From Symsagittifera roscoffensis (lineage: Eukaryota > Xenacoelomorpha > Acoela > Convolutidae): a stretch of 64,000 nt of DNA. Shown here piece by piece: positions 11,894 to 19,517 of the stretch. Each line of letters opens with the position of its first letter. Position 1 is the first letter of the stretch. Made by a program: the position numbers and the translations under genes. The notes under the pieces are model-generated. The model was not told the DNA's origin, searched no databases, and was given only the letters and a program-made list of their open reading frames with translations. The stretch spans positions 14,226,226 to 14,290,225 of the forward strand of contig NC_087071.1 of assembly GCF_963678635.1 (NCBI RefSeq), given 5' to 3'.

Positions 11894-12338
11894 AGTAGGA
11901 AGAAGTTGAGGGCTTAGCTGCTTCGCTCTTAAGCGAGCGGAGAATCTGTTTGGGATAAGTGTTGGACACTAAGCTAGGATCAAGATTCAGTTCTTTCAAA
12001 GTTTGTGGATAAAAAACACCCTCAAGTTTTTTTGTGTTTTGCTGTGTATCGTAGAAAAAAGATTCAATTTTAACGAGTGTTGGTTTTCCTGGAATTAAAA
12101 CATATCCGTCAACGTCTAAAGTCAAGGATTCAACTTTGAACAACTGCTTTAGCACGATGTTTGCCCTTTCCAATTTATTAGCTTCCAATAGCTCTTGAAT
12201 GGTTTCCATAACCTTTCGAAACACTTCAGCGGTTTTTCCATTACTTTTTTCATCGTTTTTTTTCTGTTCTCTTTGAGCTTGTCTGCTGCAGTAAATTGTA
12301 TGATTCAAAATTTTTTCCTGCTTCATCATCACCATCAT
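11655..12338 (-). CDS. Polinton accessory protein with Ser/Thr/Lys-rich tail
   Basis: About 227 residues from the ATG at 12,338. The middle has a compact folded-looking segment (LDVDGYVLIPGKPTLVKIES, then GVFYPQTLKELNLDP). The last 90 residues are disordered and charged (SSKTRSTTLKPKTKQSDKRK, then DDDDK). I know no function. It lies between the small conserved protein and the integrase and overlaps the integrase frame for more than 200 bp, so it may be an N-terminal extension of the integrase separated by a frameshift in the low-complexity linker. The frame is open upstream of the ATG to about 12,380. Confidence 0.6.
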   Translation of the reverse strand: MMVMMKQEKILNHTIYCSRQAQREQKKNDEKSNGKTAEVFRKVMETIQELLEANKLERANIVLKQLFKVESLTLDVDGYVLIPGKPTLVKIESFFYDTQQNTKKLEGVFYPQTLKELNLDPSLVSNTYPKQILRSLKSEAAKPSTSSYFVSDDNPTTEYSERSKPSSSKTRSTTLKPKTKQSDKRKTQKQEFFPTTNDEVDDDDKNYESSKESFATTSTKEWKSYYQ

Positions 12339-12372
12339 CACTGAATTTAGTAAGTGTAGATAAATTTCTTTT

Positions 12373-12900
12373 TCAAAGATTTGGTACTACATTATTAGAG
12401 GTTAAAGGAATAGGAGATGTTGGGTTTAATGGTGGTGGAGAGTCACGGCTGATATTTCGTTCTCGAAATCGTTGTATGTAATTGAGTTGAGATGATTTGT
12501 CGTTAATTAATGGATTATGAAGGATTTGAGATTGTGGTGCAGTTTTTTCATCTGGAGCATATGTTTTTCGAGGAATGAGGATGAATTTTTCAGCATACAT
12601 GCCTGAGGTTCTAGTTTTCAGATAAATGTAACACGATTCTCCGATTGATTTAACCAGTGAAATATTGTTTGCCAAAACTTTTCGTTTTTCTCGGATACTA
12701 AACTTAGGGTCAACAATTTTTCCAAATGGTATTTTCTTACTCTCGATGAAACCTTTGTTAGCTGGAACATGTCCCAGAAAAACATTCACAAAACAATCGC
12801 AAAGAAATATAATAAAATTTGAATCAGCTCCTGTCAAAATTGATCTACAATGGCGACTATTGAGCATTTGCTTCAATATACATAATTCTTTCTCTTTCAT
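12373..12900 (-). CDS. Small conserved Polinton protein, unknown function
   Basis: About 175 residues from the ATG at 12,900. The N-terminal half fits a short protein that recurs beside the ATPase in many Polintons. It has a Cys/Arg helix ending in ILTGADSNFIIFLCDCF, then a NVFLGHVPANK-type turn, then a basic SIREKRKVL stretch. The C-terminal half is Pro/Ser/Asn-rich and probably disordered. The start overlaps the ATPase end (12,857) by 44 bp in another frame. Function is unknown in the family. Confidence 0.72.
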   Translation of the reverse strand: MKEKELCILKQMLNSRHCRSILTGADSNFIIFLCDCFVNVFLGHVPANKGFIESKKIPFGKIVDPKFSIREKRKVLANNISLVKSIGESCYIYLKTRTSGMYAEKFILIPRKTYAPDEKTAPQSQILHNPLINDKSSQLNYIQRFRERNISRDSPPPLNPTSPIPLTSNNVVPNL

Positions 12901-13549
12901 TTTCAAGAGATGTGATAACTGCTTTTGAGGATGGTAAATAGAAAATGGTTGGTGATGGTGGAACTATGTTTGACGAATAACGAAGACATTCTGAAGTTTT
13001 GGGATCCAAGTCTATCAACAGATGACCGAAATCTTCTTTCGTTGCCAACTGATACGCATGACGGAGGAATTTTGCATTATTCAACTGTCTGTCTAAATAA
13101 CCAATTTGTTGAATGTCTCGAGGTGATATGAACAAAATTAAGTGAGTTGTATTCAAATCTATTGTACGTGATTGCTTACTTTGCTGAAATAAATTGTGCT
13201 TGACATAAATAACATGAACACTTTTATGTCGGCCTGCTGTAGCTAATTTAAAAAAATCTTTTTCATTAAAAATTTCTTCACAGGTATCATCAAAGACAAT
13301 CATACAATCCCGTAAGTTATTAACAATTTCAAAGCTGGACAATTTTATAATTTCAATATCAAATTTGTTGTGAGAAACAAAGAAACGGTATTTGGGTTGA
13401 TCGTGAAGATTAAAAAAAAATATCTTGTTATATGATGGATAGAATGTACCTTTGAGAAACATTTGAAAAATTAAATCAGTTTTGCCAGATCCCGAGAGAC
13501 CTGAAACGGACATAAATAGACGATCTTTTGTTGAAATGATCTTATTCAT
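12857..13549 (-). CDS. Polinton FtsK/HerA-type DNA-packaging ATPase
   Basis: Predicted genome-packaging ATPase (A32/FtsK-HerA class), 230 residues from the ATG at 13,549. Walker A is SGLSGSGKT near residue 16, and Walker B is CMIVFDDT with its acidic pair. A downstream sensor region reads TAGRHKSVHVIYVKHNLF, then LNTTHLILFISPRDIQQI, typical of the Polinton branch. The open frame extends to 13,609 only by a TTG. The ATG was chosen because it follows the preceding gene's stop by 2 nt. The gene appears intact. Its product would drive DNA into a capsid at a portal vertex. Confidence 0.93.
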   Translation of the reverse strand: MNKIISTKDRLFMSVSGLSGSGKTDLIFQMFLKGTFYPSYNKIFFFNLHDQPKYRFFVSHNKFDIEIIKLSSFEIVNNLRDCMIVFDDTCEEIFNEKDFFKLATAGRHKSVHVIYVKHNLFQQSKQSRTIDLNTTHLILFISPRDIQQIGYLDRQLNNAKFLRHAYQLATKEDFGHLLIDLDPKTSECLRYSSNIVPPSPTIFYLPSSKAVITSLENERERIMYIEANAQ

Positions 13550-13551
13550 TA

Positions 13552-13842
13552 TTATAACTTGGGATTGGGTAACATGTAACCAACTGTACTGGATAGTATT
13601 GAAAGCCAAATGGCCGTCTCGTCACAACTAAGATTGTAAAAAGACAATTTTGAAATAAATAAAGAGAGCAAAATGAAAATGAAACAGACTTGTGTGAAAA
13701 AGAAAACTTCTGCAGACGGAAGAGAAACAGAATTACAAAATTTCCAAGATATGTTTTCGTGAGATAAAGACTGTTCGGCACCACCAATGTCTACAAAGTC
13801 GCAATCATTGTTCTCAACAGTGGTGGTTTCTTCAATTTCCAT
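13552..13842 (-). CDS. Small Polinton membrane protein
   Basis: 96 residues from the ATG at 13,842. It has an acidic N-terminus (EIEETTTVENNDCDFVDIGG), one strong hydrophobic segment (VFFFTQVCFIFILLSLFI) and a second apolar C-terminal stretch ending in LSSTVGYMLPNPKL. That last motif resembles the end of small Polinton membrane proteins I recall from other animals. It lies 2 nt upstream of the ATPase start, so the two are probably expressed together. No function is known. Confidence 0.65.
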   Translation of the reverse strand: MEIEETTTVENNDCDFVDIGGAEQSLSHENISWKFCNSVSLPSAEVFFFTQVCFIFILLSLFISKLSFYNLSCDETAIWLSILSSTVGYMLPNPKL

Positions 13843-13887
13843 GTTTACTGGAAGACTTTTTTTGCTTATTTGTATCAAGGTTGATAG

Positions 13888-14127
13888 TTACAACTGCATA
13901 CAAATCGCTTTTTTTCTCTCTGATCTATTGCCGTTTGGTTTGTATTTTATTATATATCTTGCTATGTTTTTGTCTGTCAGAAGTATCCGAACAATTTTTT
14001 CTACGTTTCCGGTACTGATTTCGTCTAATAACTCTTTTGGTAAATTCTCACCTGTTAAACTCACATTTTGTGTGTTTTCTTTTGGCAAAAATATTTTTTT
14101 GAAATTTTGAGTTTTCAAACACGACAT
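13888..14127 (-). CDS. Small Polinton protein A, paralogue of its upstream neighbour
   Basis: 79 residues from a clear ATG at 14,127. The C-terminal half (LPKELLDEISTGNVEKI, then IARYIIKYKPNGN) can be aligned to the neighbour at 14,217-14,704 (LPAELKELVKTDNVEEI, then AAHFVVKFKSNCN). The shared pattern is LPxEL, a polar helix, a NVEEI turn, then a hydrophobic strand ending in Lys-x-Lys/Asn. I do not recognise the family. Confidence 0.6.
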   Translation of the reverse strand: MSCLKTQNFKKIFLPKENTQNVSLTGENLPKELLDEISTGNVEKIVRILLTDKNIARYIIKYKPNGNRSERKKAICMQL

Positions 14128-14216
14128 GTTAGCAACTAGTAATCACACAAGATCAAAAGAAAATGAAGACAATCAATAAATATGATTCACAAAACTTGGT
14201 ATATATATGTGATTCG

Positions 14217-14704
14217 TCATTTCGATTCAACAGGCAAATCAACTCCTCGTTCAATGAAGAAAAACTCATATTTTGTGAATTTGTCATGGTTACAATTAGA
14301 TTTGAACTTTACAACAAAATGAGCAGCAACTCTGATAGTGGCTTGAACTAAATGTATTTCCTCAACGTTATCAGTTTTGACTAATTCTTTCAGTTCAGCT
14401 GGAAGCTGATGGTCATGCAAATGGATTTGTCTTCTCTCTCCCAGCTGAGGCTGCAGCCCTTCCAGGTTGAGATTGAACAACGGAATTGACTGACTGGAGA
14501 AGTTCCTGGAGTCTGGACATTGTACAGGTGAAAGTAGTCAAGAACTGTAAAAAACTTCCGTAAATTGTCGATTTCGATATTGTTCAGTGTAATTTGTTCG
14601 AGTTTTTGCAGGAGAGGTTTTCCTCGACAATCTAATATGCCTGTCCGCGTAGGAGTAACTTTAATTCTTGGTGTTAAATTGTTATCAGGACTCTGATTAG
14701 TCAT
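14217..14704 (-). pseudogene. Small Polinton protein B, frameshifted paralogue
   Basis: The ATG at 14,704 opens a frame (N-terminus TNQSPDNNLTPRIKV, then LDCRGKPLLQKLEQITL) that runs to 14,390. The segment resembling protein A lies in a different frame that ends at 14,217. The change is between about 14,480 and 14,530, after FHLYNVQT. The combined length is near 160 codons, so protein B is about twice as long as protein A. The start overlaps the end of the nuclease-like gene by 8 bp. Confidence 0.55.
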
Positions 14705-15280
14705 TGAAACTTAAACCACCAAATTTGGAGATAAGGTTGTTTGCATCATTGGACAGTTCATTTTTTAACCAATCGAAAAAAACTTTGGATTTTCTACGGG
14801 TACAAGGTTTTAATAATTGATGTGAGGGAAGTAAATGAGAAGTTTGCAAATATGTTTTTCTTGACCCAATAACTGTTCAATCTTTGGGCAGCCAAAATCT
14901 TTCAAATTTGTCACGGGTAATTTCAAGTATTCAGCTAATAAAACAGATTTTTGTGTACCTTTAGCAAAAAAATGGGAATTTGGGTTCCTCAAACGAATGC
15001 TGTCAAAAATTTGATCCAAGTATGAGTAAGGGTATTCACCTTCGTCCCAACGAAGCCCGTGTAGAAATTTAGATACCCAATTGTACGCTTTTTTCTCTTC
15101 TTTTGATAAATTGTTGAATTGGACTGGTGGCAGAAATTGAATTGTATCAATTGTATTAGCAGAGCAAACGGAAAGTTCCTTTATGATCAAATATTTCTTG
15201 CCACATTTAAATCCTTCAATATCGAAAATAATGAGATGGTTGAAAAACAATTTTTTAGTTTTCTTTCTTTGGGTTAACAT
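14697..15280 (-). pseudogene. Predicted DxE nuclease-like Polinton cargo protein, frameshifted
   Basis: About 195 codons from the ATG at 15,280. It starts with basic residues, then LIIFDIEGFKCG. DIE fits the first motif (DxE) of DnaQ/RNase H-fold exonucleases. It is followed by YLIIKELSVCS, FLPPVQFNNL, FLHGLRWDEGEYPYSYL, HFFAKGTQKSVLLAEYL and VTNLKDFGCPK. This order matches a family of uncharacterised proteins I recall in arthropod Polintons and other mobile elements. The first frame stops at 14,810. A second frame, entered at an A5 run (14,855-14,859), carries a basic and aromatic tail (VFFDWLKNEL) to 14,697. Nuclease activity is an inference; I cannot place the remaining acidic residues with certainty. 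Confidence 0.6.
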
Positions 15281-15289
15281 GACTTTCAC

Positions 15290-15697
15290 TCAACACTCCA
15301 ACAAACGAAATAACTTTGGTTTGAATGCTTTAAGAAATAAGCAAAACGCAATACCTGTCACGTGACCCAGGTAACAGTTTTTTATTGGACAAGGCAAAAC
15401 ATATGTGTACCCAGGACCGGTATGATTTTTTTCTTGCAAATATCCCGCTGCGTCATGCAATATAGCATGTATTCTAAGAAATTTGAAATGTTTCAAGTGT
15501 TTGTCGAGCGACGAATTGTCTATTCCAATTAAACCACCATATGGTCTGTTTTTCAAAACAAAATTCAAATTAATATCAGCATCCAAATACAAACAAGTGG
15601 CTAAAAAATACTGAAATCTGACTGATTTGTCTGGATATTATGATTTTAAGTCTATAACAATTTCATGAATGAATTTTAAATCGAAAGTTGAAATCAT
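15290..15697 (-). pseudogene. Uncharacterised Polinton cargo gene with in-frame TAA
   Basis: From the ATG at 15,697 the frame runs to 15,290 but is cut once by TAA at 15,638-15,640. Reading beyond the stop gives about 115 codons with LDADINLNFVL, RPYGGLIGIDNSSLDKHLKH, HAILHDAAGYL, a GPGYTYVLPC turn and NCYLGHVTGIAF. The paired His motifs (HDAAG and GHVTGI) suggest an enzyme-like fold, but I do not recognise it. Its end is 9 nt before the nuclease-like ATG. Confidence 0.5.
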
Positions 15698-15744
15698 GTT
15701 TACTGAACTCAATATAATAAAAAGGGAATCATGAATAGTATCAA

Positions 15745-15909
15745 TTAAAACTTAAATTTCTCTTCAACAATAAATTTCACAAATAGCACATCAGTATCTA
15801 CATCAAGTTTTTCATATCCACTTGTCAAAATATCAATTATTTTGCAAAAAGCGGCAGAATGGGGTCCGTTAATTAAACTTTCAAATCTTTTCAAAGTTTC
15901 TGTATTCAT
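15745..15909 (-). CDS. 54-residue Polinton protein, start/stop coupled
   Basis: ATG at 15,909, TAA at 15,745-15,747. The ATG overlaps the stop of the upstream gene as ATGA, the arrangement used for coupled genes elsewhere in the element. The peptide is amphipathic (KRFESLINGPHSAAFCKIID, then DVDTDVLFVKFIVEE). Family unknown. The ATGA overlap is the main support. Confidence 0.45.
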   Translation of the reverse strand: MNTETLKRFESLINGPHSAAFCKIIDILTSGYEKLDVDTDVLFVKFIVEEKFKF

Positions 15910-16527
15910 CTCATCTGTTTGAACATGTCTGCTTTCTGTATGTTTCTGTAAGTCGAAATTCTTACGGATTTGTTTGACGTCGACGATGCAGCAGGCGTAA
16001 GTGTATTATCAATTCGTTTCTGTCCCCCAACGGCCGGAGAATTCTTGCAAACGTTTTGAGTTGGTGAAGTTTGTTTGTTAGATGATGTTGCAGAAAGCAA
16101 TAAATTGGGTAAACGTTTTTTGATTGCAGTGAATTCTAACAAATCGAGATTGGCTGCAACAGGTTGTGCTAAATAAGTGAGAGCTAGTTTAAGCTTGTCA
16201 AATAACTCACCGTTTCCTTTGACATCTTTAGCAGGAGAAACTAAGTATTTGAAGCAAGTGAAAATACAAGGAACACTGAAACATTTTTGGGAAGGAAAAA
16301 ATTGGTTTAATTGTTCCTCTGAATCTACTTGAATCAATATAAGGTAATGAATTTTGTTTTTCATTCTCGACCGAAAAAGGGCAATATTCAGATTTGAAGT
16401 GGCTTCCAAAAGCATAATTTTTAAAAGTAGATAAATTAGGAATTTTTTCAGTGATAACAAAATTGAAATTTGGTTGGAATTTTTTGAAATAATCAGGTAA
16501 CACAACTTCGAACATAGCTTCTGCCAT
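15906..16527 (-). pseudogene. Uncharacterised Polinton cargo gene, frameshifted
   Basis: ATG at 16,527 (AEAMFEVVLPDYFKKF), open in that frame to 16,228. The part after about 16,365 reads sensibly in a second frame (SEEQLNQFFPSQKCFSVPC, then NLDLLEFTAIKKRLPNLLL) down to the TGA at 15,906. The change lies in the A5/A4 runs at 16,357-16,367. The combined product is about 206 residues, with a Ser/Thr-rich C-terminal third. Not recognised. Confidence 0.5.
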
Positions 16528-16541
16528 TTTGTAAAGGAAAA

Positions 16542-16764
16542 TTAATTCGAGTCGTATTGGAAATCGTTTGTGTTTGAGGAAAGTTGAGATTTCCTGGCTC
16601 GTTTACAGTTAGATTGTGGTTTATCTTTGTTTTCAACAGTATCAGAAATTTCACTTGCTTGCGCTCGGAGTGATTTTCCCGACTTTAGTAATTTTGAAAA
16701 TTCTTCGCTGCTTAAGGAAAGTCTTTGTACACATTCAAACTCAGCGCCTTCAGTTTTTATTCAT
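16542..16764 (-). pseudogene. Small basic Polinton ORF with broken start
   Basis: A frame of about 70 codons (GAEFECVQRLSLSSEEFSKL, then SNCKRARKSQLSS) ends in TAA at 16,542. It has no ATG of its own. An ATG at 16,764 leads into it through an A5 run (16,754-16,758) that shifts the frame. The KRARK cluster could be a nuclear localisation signal. First gene of the minus-strand row. Confidence 0.4.
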
Positions 16765-17247
16765 TGTAACGAGTAAATTTTCAAAGTAGCTTGATTCAAA
16801 ACTGAATAGAAAGAAATGAATGGTTCCGATTTATTGTATATGTCTGCAAAAGAAAGCGTTGTATCTATTTTAATTTATATACACATATACTTTATATCGC
16901 AAAGATATTGGATTGCAATTTAGTTCAAATGGATAAATATTTTGTGCATGTACAACTGATAAGAATTTTATTGGGTGTTAAAGGTCACAATGTTTAAACG
17001 TTATTTTTGATACAAGCTATTTGTTTGAATGCAATTTAGATAAACATAGAATACCACGCAAGGTAACATAAATTTTTTACACTCCCTCCCTTATTAAACT
17101 GATTAAAAACTACATAGGAGGTCTTCAAATTTCTAATTTTAGAAGAACCAGTCCCTATTTTAATCTCTTGAGGCGTTTTCACAATTCATTTCAGTTTCTT
17201 TTCTCTACGCGTTACGTTTCTCATTTTCTCCCAACTTTTTTTCAAAA
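16765..17247. promoter_or_regulatory. Divergent intergenic region between the two Polinton gene rows
   Basis: About 480 AT-rich bases between the start of the minus-strand row and the plus-strand ORF at 17,248. It is the natural place for divergent promoters. A TATA-like stretch (tttatatacacatatac) lies near 16,873-16,890. No conserved site was identified. Confidence 0.45.
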
Positions 17248-17884
17248 ATGCCTTGTTATATTATTGCCGGATATTCCAATCACGAAAGAACCATTTTTTA
17301 TGAAACCGTTCTTGGTAATTTTGTAGCAATAATTAACGAAGAAAAAAGTTTCAATTCTGATGAGTGGACTTGTACTCATCACGTTATGATTCCCAAAAAT
17401 TTTTTACATTTATTCAGCAAACTTTCCTTAAAAAATTCAAGGAAAAGACGAAGAACTGAATATAAAGTATTTGAGTTACCTTACAAATTCTGGTAAATAT
17501 ACGGATCCTGACGAGCCTCTTGCTCTTCAGGTTGATATTTCAACTTTATCAAAACCAGTAAAAAATTTTTTGTATAAATACGATTGTGATGTTACTCCAA
17601 TGTGTGAAAACCAGTTAGAATACTTTGAAGAAATTGAATTTTTTGATTGTTTATGGGGAATGGAACAGATTGAGTCACCATCAGTAGTTACCCCGAAAGC
17701 TGATCCTTCCCCTGTAGTGTCACCATGGCTTGACGAACCGGGTTGCTCAACTCCAAAGCGTACCCCTGTGGCTACTGCGAGCAACCACATGGAAAACTTA
17801 ATCCCTTCTCTCTGTCTAGCGCCAAAGAAAAAAAGGAAGTTAACAACACTAGAGAAAGCGCAGGTGTATTTGGACCTTATATAA
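17248..17884 (+). pseudogene. Uncharacterised plus-strand Polinton gene in two overlapping frames
   Basis: The ATG at 17,248 opens 82 codons (CYIIAGYSNHERTIFYETVL, then a basic SRKRRRTEYK cluster) to 17,496. An overlapping frame from about 17,471 to 17,884 gives 137 codons (DEPLALQVDISTLSKPVKNF, then acidic EYFEEIEFFD, Ser/Pro-rich linker, KKKRK near the end). The second frame has no ATG at its start, so this is most simply one gene with a frameshift near 17,460-17,490. Two nuclear-localisation-like clusters and an acidic segment suggest a nuclear, perhaps regulatory, protein, but no known domain is visible. Confidence 0.5.
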
Positions 17885-19315
17885 CTTTGAAACTGAGGTT
17901 GAGTTTTATTGATTTTTGTTTGTATTTATTGTGTATAATAATTTAACTTTAAAATTGAGTTTGAGTTTGTATCTTGTATTTGTTCATTAATTATCACAAG
18001 ATTGGGTTCTGATTAAAAATTTATTTCAAAAGCCTTTAAAAATTGAAGTTAAAAAAATCATTTATTTTTAAAAATTGATTATTTTTTTTCAATTAAAAAC
18101 AAAAAAAAAATCCGCAAAATTTTCATTTTTTCCACAAATAGGATTTAACACATTAACATTGAAGTTCTTATTTACATTAGTGATCCTGTGAAAAAACTGA
18201 AAAGCATCCATATAAATGCTAGTTTTTAGAAAACAAGATTTAAAAAAATCAATTTCGTTTTTTGAAAAAGATAATTAACGTCAAAAAAAACTGGAAAAAA
18301 ATAATTTTGGATGAAAACTTATGTTGTCATATGTTTATTCAAATAGCTATGATACAAATTAAACATAATGAAAAATAGTATAAAAGATGTTTAAAACCAA
18401 CTTTTTGATAAAAATAATTATTTTTTTAATGTTTTTAGTTAAAAATTTGATTTTTTAATTACAAAGAGGAAAAAAAAGCATTAATTTTTTTCTTTTTCTA
18501 CAAATTGGAGTTACCATTTGATCATTGATACTGTTGTCTCCAAAAATGATCATATTGAAAAAAATACAAGTATTCATCATCATGCTAAGTATTTGAGAAA
18601 AATGATAAAAATCAAACTTTATAATTGATGACTCATCGTTTTTTCATTTTTCCGAAAAAATGCAATTTTCAACCAGAAGACGCAAATTTTTATTGAGAGC
18701 AAGTGGTGTTATTATGAAAGTGCATTGAGGGGCACGACTAATGAGATTGTGGGAGTAGATGTTTTTTCAATAGTCTTCGAGAAAGACGCTAATCCCCTTA
18801 ATCCCCCCTAAAACAACAAACTCATTTCTCATTACAGAAAAGTATTTTTTCGGACTTTTTTTTCAAATCGAAAGACAATTGAGACACATTCATGATGACA
18901 CGGACCGTGCGACCGCTCCGTGATTGACATCATTGATAACAATGCGCCTGGAAAGTTAAAAAACTGTCATTTTTCAGTTTTTGCTTTATTTATTCATAAT
19001 TTCAACTGTTTTTGATACTAATTTTGACATTTTTATAGGATATTCTGTCCCCATGACAACTGGGATATTTAGGATCTATCATGTGTTGTGACATGCTCAA
19101 CTTTTATTCGCAATTTCGAAAATTTCATCAATTTATAATTTGAATTGATAAAATATAAAATTAAAACTTTTCTCTCTTGGCTCCAAAATCATTTTGGATT
19201 AAAATTTAGCCCAAACTTGGTTGGCTTAGATTAATTTCTAGTGTTTGTAAAAATTATTAACGTTTAAAACAACAATTTATCTGTTTCGTCCATTCGAATT
19301 TGAGTTTGCCAGTTA
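17885..19315. other. AT-rich non-coding gap inside the Polinton
   Basis: About 1.4 kb with no convincing reading frame, unusual for a compact element. Loosely similar segments occur at about 18,060-18,260 and 18,430-18,640 (oligo-A/T, then a gatcctgtg- or gatactgttg-like stretch, then ttttagaaaa-type words). I see no RNA gene. Confidence 0.5.
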
Positions 19316-19354
19316 TGGCGGGAAATTCAAATCTAACTCAAATTTTGGCGGGAA
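19316..19354 (+). promoter_or_regulatory. Two E2F-like sites upstream of the polymerase gene
   Basis: tggcgggaaa at 19,316-19,325 and tttggcggga(a) at 19,344-19,354, each followed by a caaat/taattc word, so they look duplicated. Both fit the E2F/DP consensus. They lie about 165-200 bp upstream of the polymerase ATG at 19,518. Binding is inferred from sequence only. Confidence 0.5.
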
Positions 19355-19517
19355 CTTTAATTCAAATTCAAAAATACGCGCGCAAAACACAAACCGTTTT
19401 CTCTGCAATTGGTAGACGAACAGTTATGCTTCCCATTTAGTGTTGTTTCTGAGTGTAATTTGAGGTCACTTGATTCTTTTTCTTTCTTAAAATCAATAGC
19501 TTAACTTATTTCAAAAA

